Shown: positions 8,903-18,226 of the stretch, one piece after another | Layout of the letters: the number at the start of each line of letters is the position of its first letter | How positions within the stretch are numbered: position 1 is the stretch's first letter | Origin: Chitinophaga polysaccharea | GTDB taxonomy: Bacteria > Bacteroidota > Bacteroidia > Chitinophagales > Chitinophagaceae | NCBI RefSeq assembly: GCF_902150045.1 | Contig: NZ_CABFVU010000002.1 | Coordinates: 1,396,486 to 1,460,485 of the forward strand | Length of the DNA: 64,000 nt | Reading direction: 5' to 3' | Made by a program: the position numbers and the translations under genes | Notes under the pieces: generated by a model | Databases searched by the model: none | The model's input: the letters and a program-made list of their open reading frames with translations, nothing else | Told to the model about the DNA's origin: nothing

Positions 8903-10342
8903 TTAATAGCCTGGATTTTGCTGGATGTTCGTATTTGTTTGGGTATCATAAAAAGGGATTGGGAACCATTGCCCATTGGGTGTCCAGTTACCACCTTTGT
9001 CTGCGGTTACTCTATTCATGACTGTGTTTATATTATTAGTTCTTTTAAGATCAAACCATCGGTGACCGTACTCTGTAAATAATTCAACTTGTCTCTCATG
9101 TAGAATAGCTGAAAGTATTTCTGTTTTTGTTGTAAAAGTTATATTTGTTAATCCTGCTTTTTCTCTTATCTTTTTTATGTCTTCGAGCGCTCCCGGAAAG
9201 TTCTCCAAATTGGCTCTCGCCTCTGCACGTATTAAATATTGTTCGCTTAACCTAAGTACAGTGTTGTATTCATTTACGCTTTGTCCATATGAATTAAGTT
9301 GATATTTGTATGCGAATGGGTAGATAGTCCCCGCAAACTCAATTGAATCTAACCATTGACTTTTTCTTTTATCATTTACCTCGTAAGCATTGAGAAGATA
9401 TGTGCTAATATATACACCAGATGCTCCATTAGGCCCATACTCTTTTGGGATGATATATGCTTTAGCATCTTCTGTATTCCATCCTCTCAAAACAGGTTGT
9501 AATTGCCAGATAGCTTCTCTATTGTTTTTCTTAAATTCATTATTTAAAGGTTCAATTGCAAAGAGGTCTGATTGTTCAATGAGAATACTGGCTTCTTTTT
9601 CGGCATTATCCCAATCTTTAGTATAAAGGTAGGATCGAGCAAGGAGAGCTATCGCAGCCCATTGAGTAGGTCTAACTCTTTCATCTGTTTTAACAAGTAA
9701 AGTAGCATCTAGGAAATTAGCACTTAATTGTTTTTTTGCATCTGTTAGATCTAGGATTATCTGCGCCCAGACTCTGCCTTGAGGAGATTTGGATAGCGAC
9801 ATGTTTACGGTATAGTCCGGGCTGGTGACCAAAGGGATGTCTCCATATAAATTTACAAGGTAGAAATAACAAAGTGCTCTTATGAATTTTGCCTCTCCCA
9901 TTAATTGAACTCTAATCGATTCGGTTAAATTTTTTGCATTGTTTAACCCTTCAATCGCAGAATTAACAATATAGATTCTATTGTAAATAGTGTTCCAGAA
10001 GCTGGAATTTTGCAGGCGGGAGGACATTGCGTTTTCGTAGTAGGAGGCTAGAGTCGGATCTGTATTTCCAATGTATAAGGTTAGTTCGTCTGATAATAGT
10101 CCCGTAATGTATCCAATACTTGAAAAGTCTGAACCACCATATTGTACTGAGCTTTGGCTAATTTTGGTGTAAATGCCAGTTAGAACCGCTATAGATGTGG
10201 CATCATTATCATATACATTTTTACCACTAATACTTGTTATTGGCCCATCTGTATCAATGAATTTTTTACAGCTGCTAGTGACTGAAAGTAATCCAGTAAA
10301 TAGAATTAGAGTTTTTTTTCCTATAATATTAATAAAACTCAT
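8903..10342 (-). CDS. SusD/RagB-family outer-membrane lipoprotein
   Basis: The protein has 479 residues. A lipoprotein signal (…LLSVTSSC, lipidated Cys) is followed by the tetratricopeptide-like SusD fold: AKFIRALCYFYLVNLYGDIPLVTSP near residues 150-175, RAEARANLENFPGALEDIKKIREKAGL, ERQVELFTEYGHRWFDLKRT, and the typical C-terminus (FPIPFYDTQTNTNIQQNPGY). SusD proteins cap the SusC barrel on the cell surface and bind the glycan or peptide substrate. The gene starts 27 bases after the upstream SusC gene ends, consistent with one transcript SusC-SusD-GH2. Nothing unusual in length. Confidence 0.93.
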   Translation of the reverse strand: MSFINIIGKKTLILFTGLLSVTSSCKKFIDTDGPITSISGKNVYDNDATSIAVLTGIYTKISQSSVQYGGSDFSSIGYITGLLSDELTLYIGNTDPTLASYYENAMSSRLQNSSFWNTIYNRIYIVNSAIEGLNNAKNLTESIRVQLMGEAKFIRALCYFYLVNLYGDIPLVTSPDYTVNMSLSKSPQGRVWAQIILDLTDAKKQLSANFLDATLLVKTDERVRPTQWAAIALLARSYLYTKDWDNAEKEASILIEQSDLFAIEPLNNEFKKNNREAIWQLQPVLRGWNTEDAKAYIIPKEYGPNGASGVYISTYLLNAYEVNDKRKSQWLDSIEFAGTIYPFAYKYQLNSYGQSVNEYNTVLRLSEQYLIRAEARANLENFPGALEDIKKIREKAGLTNITFTTKTEILSAILHERQVELFTEYGHRWFDLKRTNNINTVMNRVTADKGGNWTPNGQWFPIPFYDTQTNTNIQQNPGY

Positions 10343-10369
10343 AAATTTGGATGTTTAATTGAAGTCGTA

Positions 10370-13300
10370 TTATAAAGCTATTTGTGCCCCAAACGTTATT
10401 ACTCTTAAAGGCGGTAATCCTACACCCCTGGATTCCGGATCCAGGCCAAAATAGTTCGTTATGGTAAATAGGTTTTGAGCCAACGTATATAATCTTAAGT
10501 TTTTCAATTTTAATTTCTTACTCATAGTTTCTGGCATTTGCCACGATAAAGAGATGTTTTTTAATCGAATGTATGAGGCATCTACATAAGTGGCATCGCT
10601 TTGTCTTGCATTTAGTAAGGCTATTTGTGTGCTCGATCTGCTAGTGGTAAATTTTGGCTGAGATGCATTATCTCCTGGTTTTTTCCATCGATTCAGTATT
10701 GTTATAGGTTGATTGTTTGCACCCAGTCTAAAGTTGCCAGCAGCTCCAGAGCTATATCCATATGTCAAGTCTTGACCGGTGCGTTTAACAAATTGAAGTA
10801 GAAAGTCCAAAGTGAATTCTTTAAAGGAGAAATTGTTCTGAAATCCGCCATAAAATTCTGGATCCATATATATATACTTAGTAAAGTCGGTTGGAAGACT
10901 AGTTAGATTTCCTTTACTATCTATAAATTCGAATTTTCCAGTACTATCATTTACACCTGCTAACCTCGATACAGGACGTGATGTAATTGATTGGCCAACG
11001 ATATAAGAAACATTGTTGTTGTAGGCATAGGATACTAATTTGTTTTTGGGGATAGTTAGATTAATGCTACTAGTCCAGGTAAATGATTTTGTTCTTATGT
11101 TTGTTGCGTTTAGAGTAAATTCCCATCCTTTATTTTGGACCAAAGCATCAAAGTTTTTGTCAATTCCAGGAAACCCAGTAATATAGGGAAGTGAAATGCC
11201 TATTAGTTGATTTGACGATCTATTACGGTTGTAATTTGATACGATGAGTATTCTATCTTTAAAGAACCCGAGTTCAAGTCCAATTTGTATTTTTTTAGTT
11301 TCCTCCCATTGAAGGTCAGGCGTAGTTAGTCTATTGGGAGCTAGGCCGAGCGAACTTTGTTGATATGGTTCTTCAGCTGGTATTATATCGTAAAGGTCAA
11401 GGAACCTGTAGTCACCAATTTGATCGTTTCCAGTTACTCCATAGCTTGCTCTTATTTTTCCGAAGCTTATAAACGGAAGGTATTTTTGAATTGTAGAGGT
11501 TTGTGAGAAGATCCAAGCAGCTCCAATTGCTCCGAAGTTGTGAAATTGATTTTGTGGCCCAAAACGAGAACTTCCATCCCTTCGAGCAGTAAAGTTGACA
11601 ATATATTTATCATCAAAATTGTAATTAATACGGCTGTAAAGTGCACTATATTTGTAAGTGTAATCGACCGACTGAGTTGCCAGGAGTTGTGGAGCTGATT
11701 TTATATCTTCCAATAGAAGATCATTAGTGAATCCACTAGCATTTAACTCTATTCTTCTCCCATAGTTATTCTGGAATGTAGCTCCTAAGAAAATATTTAA
11801 CTTCCCTTGATAGATTTTCCTATTGAGTTCTATTCCAGGCTCTATAACCCACGAATACATATTGGTGGTGCCGAAGGTACTACTGCTAACATTGAAGTTT
11901 CTTGATTCGGGTTCCATTGCAGAGAGGGGGTTGATGGAGATTTCGTTAGAGGTTAGGTTGTTGTAACCAAAGCTGCTTTTTATGGTCAACCATGAATAGA
12001 TATCGTAGCTAAGAGTTGATTGGCTTGTTAAGTTGTTTGTTTTATTTGAGTATCTCCTTTTTAAATAAGTAAGAGGATTTATTAAGTAGGTGCTTGCTCC
12101 CGATGGGCTAGGCGCCCAATTTAAACTACCGTCGGGGTTTAAAGGATTCGGAGCTACTGGCGCTAGTTGAATAGCTGGTAGTGTTAGATCGGTAGTTGGT
12201 AGTAGATTCTTATCTCGCATGTAAGAACCAGACATCTGTATTCGAAATTTCTGATCTGATGAGCTACTTCTTATATTAAAATGTATGCTTCCCTTTACAT
12301 CGGAGAAGTCTCCCGGAAATACTGTTGTTTCCTTATGATATCCTCCGCTGATGAGATATTGTGTTTGATCTGTACCACCTGAGAATCCTAACTGAATATC
12401 AGTATATTGTGCAGATCCCCCAATTAACTCATTTTGCCAGTCTTTTACTTGAGTGGTATCCCATGTCCCATTTAGATCATAGTCAACATCTGAAGGACCA
12501 GTAATTCCGTCATTTTTTAAAGCTTCTCTTCTCATTGCGAGATATTCTTGCGCATTTAGTACTTGTAACTTATGGCCTACCTCTCCCCACCCCCTTTGTA
12601 TATTGAAATTGGTCCTCATAGAGCCACTTTTCCCCTTTTTAGTAGTTATTAGGACAGCGCCATTAGCTGCACGGGATCCATAAATTGCAGTGGCATCTGC
12701 ATCTTTTAGTATTTCTATGCTTTCAATATCCGATGGATTTATAAAGTTTAGAGGATTTCCTGTTAGAACTGACGAACCAGCTGTGATACCTGGAACTGGA
12801 GGTTGCATAAGTTGCGAGATGTATGGGACACCGTCAATCACATAGAATGGGTCATTGCCATTCATTATACTATTCTGACCCTGTATTGCTATTTTTACAC
12901 CAGTTCCTGGTAGACCCGAAGCCTGTTCTATAAATACACCGGCAATTCGTCCCTCTATTGCCAATATAGGATTATTAACTGGTTGCTTTTCTATATCTGT
13001 AGCTTTAATAGCCCCAATATTCCCGGTATTAAATCTTTTAGTTGTATGTCCGTATGCCAGGACAACTTTTTCATCGAGATTATTTGTATAGGATCGTAAG
13101 GCGGCAACAATAGGGCCTTTTCGGATTTCGACGTCTTCAGTTTCAAACCCTATAGAACTAATTGAAATTATATCTCCTCTTTTTACATGTTTAAGCTGAA
13201 ATGTGCCATCGGAATCCGAAATTGTTCCGAATTTGCCGTTCTTTGTTTTTATTGTTGCTCCGGGAATCGCATTTCCGGAATGATCAGTCACTTTACCTGA

Positions 13301-13711
13301 TATTATTTGTTCACTTATGGATGTATCTTTTTTAACGGAGTTTGGAAATTTATAATGGTGTTTATCTCTATAAATAATAATCTCGTTTCCTTCTATGTAG
13401 AACCCCAGTTCAGTCTTATCAGTTAGCAAGAAGTTCATTACATCCTGTATTTTTGTCTTGCTAAAATTTACGCTCACCACTTTATCTTCATCCAAGTTCG
13501 TTTCTTTTGCATTGTTTACAACCAAGAGGCCTGTTTGTTCGTTGATAATACTGAAAAAATGACTTAAAGGGATATTTTGGGCAGAAAAGGTGATTAGTTT
13601 TGATTGGGTATCGCAAAACCCATATGTTTTTTGAGAAAAACCGATATTCAATAGTATAAGATAGATTATTGCAAATCTACTAGTGGAATTATTAAGGTAA
13701 TTCTTTGTCAT
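10370..13711 (-). CDS. SusC/RagA TonB-dependent transporter with STN domain
   Basis: This 1113-residue outer-membrane protein has, in order: an N-terminal export signal; an STN domain (about 37-115, LITFSAQNIPLSHFFSIINEQ); a CarboxypepD_reg-like domain (about 135-210, ISGKVTDHSGNAIPGATI); a plug with DADATAIYGSRAANGAVLITTKKG; and a 22-strand barrel ending in the usual aromatic terminus region (VITFGAQIAL). The STN domain is the part that, in FecA-type receptors, signals to a FecR anti-sigma factor and ECF sigma factor. No FecR or sigma gene is present in this window, so such partners must lie elsewhere or be lost. It is divergent from the S9 peptidase gene, and the shared 309-base region carries a tandem direct repeat. 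Confidence 0.94.
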   Translation of the reverse strand: MTKNYLNNSTSRFAIIYLILLNIGFSQKTYGFCDTQSKLITFSAQNIPLSHFFSIINEQTGLLVVNNAKETNLDEDKVVSVNFSKTKIQDVMNFLLTDKTELGFYIEGNEIIIYRDKHHYKFPNSVKKDTSISEQIISGKVTDHSGNAIPGATIKTKNGKFGTISDSDGTFQLKHVKRGDIISISSIGFETEDVEIRKGPIVAALRSYTNNLDEKVVLAYGHTTKRFNTGNIGAIKATDIEKQPVNNPILAIEGRIAGVFIEQASGLPGTGVKIAIQGQNSIMNGNDPFYVIDGVPYISQLMQPPVPGITAGSSVLTGNPLNFINPSDIESIEILKDADATAIYGSRAANGAVLITTKKGKSGSMRTNFNIQRGWGEVGHKLQVLNAQEYLAMRREALKNDGITGPSDVDYDLNGTWDTTQVKDWQNELIGGSAQYTDIQLGFSGGTDQTQYLISGGYHKETTVFPGDFSDVKGSIHFNIRSSSSDQKFRIQMSGSYMRDKNLLPTTDLTLPAIQLAPVAPNPLNPDGSLNWAPSPSGASTYLINPLTYLKRRYSNKTNNLTSQSTLSYDIYSWLTIKSSFGYNNLTSNEISINPLSAMEPESRNFNVSSSTFGTTNMYSWVIEPGIELNRKIYQGKLNIFLGATFQNNYGRRIELNASGFTNDLLLEDIKSAPQLLATQSVDYTYKYSALYSRINYNFDDKYIVNFTARRDGSSRFGPQNQFHNFGAIGAAWIFSQTSTIQKYLPFISFGKIRASYGVTGNDQIGDYRFLDLYDIIPAEEPYQQSSLGLAPNRLTTPDLQWEETKKIQIGLELGFFKDRILIVSNYNRNRSSNQLIGISLPYITGFPGIDKNFDALVQNKGWEFTLNATNIRTKSFTWTSSINLTIPKNKLVSYAYNNNVSYIVGQSITSRPVSRLAGVNDSTGKFEFIDSKGNLTSLPTDFTKYIYMDPEFYGGFQNNFSFKEFTLDFLLQFVKRTGQDLTYGYSSGAAGNFRLGANNQPITILNRWKKPGDNASQPKFTTSRSSTQIALLNARQSDATYVDASYIRLKNISLSWQMPETMSKKLKLKNLRLYTLAQNLFTITNYFGLDPESRGVGLPPLRVITFGAQIAL

Positions 13712-14020
13712 GCGATATTTATTATGTATTTTTTTATATAATAAGGCTTCTCGGTTTTTATGGTTATCCCTACTATTAATACACGTAAATAAAACTTCAG
13801 TACTAAAAGACAGAAGGAATTTATTAGATGACCTTCATATTATTATTAGATGATCTCCAGGATTTTGATTTGCCCTCCTACTAGTACTAAAGAACCAGTT
13901 ATGTGTATTTATCTTCAGATGCACTTGTGTCCTTTGGATTGGACAGGTGCGAAATGAGAGCAGCATTATTTAGTATTTTACTCTTCAGATATCAAAGAGA
14001 AAGATTTAAAGTGTATAAAT
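13712..14020. promoter_or_regulatory. Divergent control region with tandem direct repeat
   Basis: This 309-base gap separates the divergent SusC and S9 peptidase genes. TTATTAGATGACCTTCA (13821-13837) and TTATTAGATGATCTCCA (13843-13859) match at 15 of 17 positions and are spaced 22 bases apart, two helical turns. That is the usual geometry for two regulator subunits binding one DNA face. No convincing TAnnTTTG promoter was identified. Confidence 0.5.
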
Positions 14021-16687
14021 ATGAATAGGTATACTGTAATGAATCAATGTTTAAAGTTTTTTTTTATAGTTTGCCTTTTCATGGGTTCACCCTTGGCAGC
14101 ACTAGCTCAGGTAGATGATAAGCCTTTAATTGATACAAATGCATATAAGCAGTGGCAGACCGTAAACGAGCCATTGATTAACCCAAGTGGATTATTTGTT
14201 TCCTATATTGTAAGGAATAGCTCAAGAAATATTCGGACATTAATAATAAAATCAGTCAATGGCAATTGGGAGTTGGCCAAATCAGGAGGAGACCGGCTAT
14301 TATTTTCAAATGATGGACATTTTGCTGTTTTTAGAACTGAAGAGGATAGTTTACTCGTTGTTGAACTTGGTAAATCAGTTATTTTCAGCTTTTCCCATGT
14401 TAAATTTTATGAGATAAAAGGGATCGGTGATAGAGAAGTTATAGTTGTACATAATAATAATATGGAAGATGAGAAATTGAGATTGTTTAATTTGAGAACA
14501 GGTAGGATATCAACCTTTCGCAATGTAAAGGAGTATCAAATAAGCCCTGATGCTAATAACTTATTTGTATTAACGGATTCAGTTGCTACGAGTAAAATTA
14601 GATTTCTAAATTGGATAGATGTAACTAAGGGTAAGACGGTCAATATATGGAAAGGGACCACTAACTTTTTTCAGATGATAATTGATAGTCATGGGAGAAG
14701 CATTGCTTTCCTAATACAGGATAGTATTGGTAACCCCAACAATCGAGTATGTATGTATTATAAATTGGGCTATAAAACTTCTCGTAGGTTATTTGACCAA
14801 AGTTTGGAGGCTATCTCTGATAGAAATTTTCAAACTACATATTTGTTGAAATTTAGTAGAGATGGGAAGAAGATTTTTTTTGGTGGCGAACAGCCATTTT
14901 ATCAACGGAAGATCAGAAGTGATTATGACAAGGTTAACATTTGGAGCTATTTAGATACAAGATTGTATTCATTGGAACGTCAAAACTCAAAGCATAGTTA
15001 TTCGTATATGCGTACCTATAATTTAACTAACGACCAAGTTAGCGCATTGAATATTGATGGAGATTTCATTTGGGACAATTTTAAGAATGACAATGGAGTC
15101 TTAATTTCGCATATGAATCCAGATGCAGATTATAGAGAGCATGCGTGGAATGAGATTGCTAAATTGACTTATTTTGTTGTTTCGACGAATGATGGGAAAC
15201 GGATACCATTAGATAGGGTAAAGAATTATGAAGTTAAATTGTCACCTGATGCGAGATTTGTTGTTTTCTTTGATGGAAGCGATTATTATAGTTATGAGGT
15301 GCCATCTGGGAGATATAGAAATATTTCAAATGGTATTAATTTGAACTGGTTCAATTGTGAAACAAGCGATAAAGATTCTTCAATTCGAGGAGTCTGTGGG
15401 TGGATTAAGGACAATATAGGTGTTCTTGTATATGATAAGTATGATATTTGGATGCTGGATCCGATGGGTAGGCGACCTGCGCGAAATGTTACTAATTATT
15501 ATGGTCGCAAACATAATGTTATTTTTAGTTTAGGTTTACAAGAATATTTTGACGATCCAGTTTCGGAGCGAGAAGAGCTAATATTAAGTGCAACAGGACT
15601 TTTAACTAAGAAGAATGGTTTTTTTAAGAAATCGTTAGATGACAACGATGATCCTATGCCCTTAGCATATGGTGACTACGTATATCATATTATGGATAAT
15701 GCATATGTAAGTAGTGTTGGGCATTTTCCTATAAAGGCTAGAGGGGCTAATATCTATATATTGAGTCGCATGAGTGCCACTGAGTCACTTAATTATTTTG
15801 TAACAACTGATTTTGATAGCTTGACGCCAGTCAGCCAGGTGTTTCCGGAAAGAAAATATAATTGGTATACCAGTAAAATGTATACTTGGAAGACAAGTGA
15901 AGGATTGAGCATACAAGGTGTTTTATATAAACCTGAGAATTTTGATTCAACTAAGAAATATCCTGTAATTATAAATTATTACGAGAAGCTATCTTTTAAT
16001 CTAAATGTCTGTTTTGTACCTAATTATTCTTCAGCTGCAATTGATATTCCCACTTATGTAAGCAACGGGTATTTAATTTTTACGCCAGATATTCATTATA
16101 AGATTGGCGACCCTATGCAGGGGACCTATAATTCAGTCGTATCTGCTACTCATTTTTTATCTAAGCTATCTTTTATCGATGTCAATAGAATAGGAATTCA
16201 AGGATTTAGTTTTGGAGGAATTCAAACTAATTATTTAGTGGCAAATACTAATCTTTTCGCCGCTGCGTGCTCTGGATCTGGCTTGTCAGACTTTATAAGT
16301 GCATATGGAGCAGTCTCAAATGATGGAAGCAGTTTGCAAGCTAATTTCGAAACTGGAGGACAGAATCGTATGGGGGGGGCGCCATGGGATTTCGTAGATA
16401 TGTACGTTAAGAACTCAGCAATATTTAAAGCAAATAAAATAACAACCCCGTTACTTATGATGCATACAACAAATGATGGAGTATGCCCTTTTTCTCAAGC
16501 ATTGGAATTTTTTACTGCTCTAAGGCGATTAGGTAAAAAAGTTTGGCTTTTGGAATATACTGATGGTCGCCATTCTATACGAGGGAAATCTGCGATTGAT
16601 TTTGATATACGTATGCGACAATTTTTTGATTATTATTTAAAGGGGTTTCCAATTCCAAACTGGATGACAAACTTCAATGACAATTGA
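14021..16687 (+). CDS. S9 prolyl-oligopeptidase-type peptidase A
   Basis: This protein has 888 residues. The signal peptide is MNQCLKFFFIVCLFMGSPLAALAQ if translation starts at the second Met (base 14039), or a little longer from the first. A long N-terminal propeller-like region (about 40-620) precedes the alpha/beta-hydrolase domain. The catalytic triad is readable: Ser730 in GFSFGG, Asp819 in TTNDG, His851 in DGRHS. S9 enzymes cleave short peptides, often after Pro or Ala, or hydrolyse blocked peptide ends; some act as isopeptidases. The expected location is the periplasm or outer membrane. It shares long stretches with S9 peptidase B at 23.9 kb, such as YVSNGYL(I)F and KITTPLLMMHT, so the two are paralogues. 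It lies divergent from the SusC gene. Substrate unknown; the three small secreted peptides next door are a plausible one (inference). Confidence 0.92.
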   Translation: MNRYTVMNQCLKFFFIVCLFMGSPLAALAQVDDKPLIDTNAYKQWQTVNEPLINPSGLFVSYIVRNSSRNIRTLIIKSVNGNWELAKSGGDRLLFSNDGHFAVFRTEEDSLLVVELGKSVIFSFSHVKFYEIKGIGDREVIVVHNNNMEDEKLRLFNLRTGRISTFRNVKEYQISPDANNLFVLTDSVATSKIRFLNWIDVTKGKTVNIWKGTTNFFQMIIDSHGRSIAFLIQDSIGNPNNRVCMYYKLGYKTSRRLFDQSLEAISDRNFQTTYLLKFSRDGKKIFFGGEQPFYQRKIRSDYDKVNIWSYLDTRLYSLERQNSKHSYSYMRTYNLTNDQVSALNIDGDFIWDNFKNDNGVLISHMNPDADYREHAWNEIAKLTYFVVSTNDGKRIPLDRVKNYEVKLSPDARFVVFFDGSDYYSYEVPSGRYRNISNGINLNWFNCETSDKDSSIRGVCGWIKDNIGVLVYDKYDIWMLDPMGRRPARNVTNYYGRKHNVIFSLGLQEYFDDPVSEREELILSATGLLTKKNGFFKKSLDDNDDPMPLAYGDYVYHIMDNAYVSSVGHFPIKARGANIYILSRMSATESLNYFVTTDFDSLTPVSQVFPERKYNWYTSKMYTWKTSEGLSIQGVLYKPENFDSTKKYPVIINYYEKLSFNLNVCFVPNYSSAAIDIPTYVSNGYLIFTPDIHYKIGDPMQGTYNSVVSATHFLSKLSFIDVNRIGIQGFSFGGIQTNYLVANTNLFAAACSGSGLSDFISAYGAVSNDGSSLQANFETGGQNRMGGAPWDFVDMYVKNSAIFKANKITTPLLMMHTTNDGVCPFSQALEFFTALRRLGKKVWLLEYTDGRHSIRGKSAIDFDIRMRQFFDYYLKGFPIPNWMTNFNDN

Positions 16688-17161
16688 ATTAGTATACAGT
16701 AATAATAAGAGTAATAAGCGCCATTCGATTTTGTCTACAGATATTATATCTCATATCTAAACTTGTTAGAAACCAGATAATGAAATTAGAAATTGTTATT
16801 GATTGGTTACGAACATAGTTTGAAATTTATTTATAGACGCCTTCCTTAATTATTTATCTACAAAAGCTACCCGCCTTTATGTGGAGTAGTTTATATTCTG
16901 TTAATTGCATAACTGAATGCTTCCATAATGATTAAGTCCATTGAGTAATTGATCTGTTGCATTTACTCAGAAGGTTTGAAAGAGTGATTTAAAGGTGTTA
17001 CAACCTAAGATTTACATTTCAAACCATCTGAATAAATAAATCATAACTATTCAATGAGTGAATACTACTTGTTAGGCAGAGTCACTGGATTTGTACAATG
17101 GTGCCCTTTTAAGATACTGACTTTCTAGCCTCAGCCGAACTAGATATTTTTGTCGAATGTA
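16688..17161. other. Intergenic with a large imperfect inverted repeat
   Basis: No coding sequence was found in this 474-base gap between convergent genes. An imperfect 21-bp inverted repeat (16961-16981 against 17017-17037, 19 of 21 matching, built on TCAGAAGGTTTGAAA) encloses 35 bases. It might be a terminator-like structure, a small RNA element or a remnant of a mobile element. Confidence 0.45.
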
Positions 17162-17407
17162 TTACATATAGAATGTTATTTGGATTGTAGGACACGGATC
17201 ATACCATGGAGCAGTCGAGAGAACTGTTGGTCGACCTGAATCAGTTATAATTGAGTTAATAATTGTTGGAACTGTGCAGTAGGTTCGCCCGCCAGTAACT
17301 GTTGGCATATAAAAGACAGAATCCATACCTCTTTTTTTGTAAGCTAGAGTACTACAGATGGATGTCAGAGCTATGACTAAGGTTAATAATAGTTTTGCTT
17401 TTTTCAT
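17162..17407 (-). CDS. Small secreted two-cysteine peptide 3 (diverged paralogue)
   Basis: The protein has 81 residues from the ATG at 17407; the longer frame begins with a non-ATG codon and the true signal sequence starts here (MKKAKLLLTLVIALTSICSTLAY). After the predicted cleavage near residue 22 the mature part contains TYCTVPTI (Cys44) and PCPTIQITF (Cys72), aligned with Cys45 and Cys81 of the two other copies but nine residues closer together. I do not recognise an established family; length and layout recall the short DUF6520-type secreted proteins of Bacteroidota, but this is a weak resemblance. It is the last and most diverged of three tandem paralogues downstream of a thioredoxin-like gene. 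Confidence 0.75.
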   Translation of the reverse strand: MKKAKLLLTLVIALTSICSTLAYKKRGMDSVFYMPTVTGGRTYCTVPTIINSIITDSGRPTVLSTAPWYDPCPTIQITFYM

Positions 17408-17545
17408 TTTAATAGTTTTTAATTGGTAAGTTGAACGCTGATTTTTATTGCTCAATCACCTCTTTGTTTTTATAAGTTAATTCCTTTCTAGTAGAAATTT
17501 GAATCACATTTTATTGATATTATATATACTTTCCATACCGTTTAT

Positions 17546-17824
17546 TTAGGAATTCAATCGAACCTTCAATGTAATGACAGGACATGGTGCTACCAAAGTA
17601 TTCGGAGAAATTGATGCTCTAGTGGTAAAAGTAGGACCTGGAGTAGGTGTTCCTGGTAGGGCTGCATTTTCTCTGATAGTTGGTACACTACAGTAGCTTT
17701 TCCCATCCCATACTGTTGCAATGTAAAGGTTGATATCTTCCCCTCTGGAACTTTTGAATGCTAATGTGCCACTAATTGTGGCTGCAACGATTATTGTGAC
17801 TAGCGCTAATTTTGCATGTTTCAT
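17546..17824 (-). CDS. Small secreted two-cysteine peptide 2
   Basis: The protein has 92 residues. Signal peptide MKHAKLALVTIIVAATISGTLA is followed by FKSSRGEDINLY, then YCSVPTIRENA (Cys45), a Pro/Gly/Thr-rich middle (about 57-68), and SPNTLVAPCP (Cys81) with a terminal ITLKV strand. About 60 percent of residues match peptide 1 by eye, including both cysteines at the same numbers, so this is a duplication. Two cysteines in a secreted protein suggest one disulfide bond, which fits the thioredoxin-like protein encoded upstream. Function not known. It could be a signalling or antimicrobial peptide precursor, a binding protein, or the substrate of the S9 peptidases. Confidence 0.82.
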   Translation of the reverse strand: MKHAKLALVTIIVAATISGTLAFKSSRGEDINLYIATVWDGKSYCSVPTIRENAALPGTPTPGPTFTTRASISPNTLVAPCPVITLKVRLNS

Positions 17825-18226
17825 TGTATGATATTTGAAGAGGTATCGGAGATGCTTTATACTAGGAAGATGTTATTGAAGACATGTCTGAAAGGAGTAT
17901 GTCTTGTATATTGTGCCAGTGTTAATTTAGTATAGGGAGTTGGAGTCTTGGATTTTCCTAGATATCTGTTGTACAACTGAGAACTAAATGAAACTTACCG
18001 TGCAATTGTCATTTTATGGAGTTATATAAGTTTTTAATCATCCGATATTAATAGCTTTTTTACCCAGTTAACTTAATATGATCTCCTAAATATTGTTATA
18101 CTAGTCCAAGACACAAGTTGTTTTAGATGAGAGCTATCAGAATGATAGCTCTCATCTTTGAACTCATTTGAATGGATATTAACTAATATTTGTTAAAATC
18201 CAACTATATGCAATATAGTCGTGAGT
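17825..18226. other. Intergenic between peptide copies, with perfect hairpin
   Basis: No gene was recognised in 402 bases. A near-perfect palindrome lies at 18125-18157: arms of 15 bp (AGATGAGAGCTATCA and its complement) around a 3-base loop GAA. It is about 70 bases downstream of the peptide 1 stop in the direction of transcription. Because no T-run follows on the minus strand, it may stabilise or process the peptide 1 mRNA rather than terminate it. Confidence 0.5.
18125..18157. repeat. Hairpin with 15-bp arms and GAA loop
   Basis: Perfect inverted repeat; left arm 18125-18139, right arm 18143-18157. On the minus strand it follows peptide 1 and precedes peptide 2, so it can set a difference in expression between the copies. 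It lacks a following T-tract in the minus direction, and only a short TTT follows in the plus direction. Confidence 0.55.
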
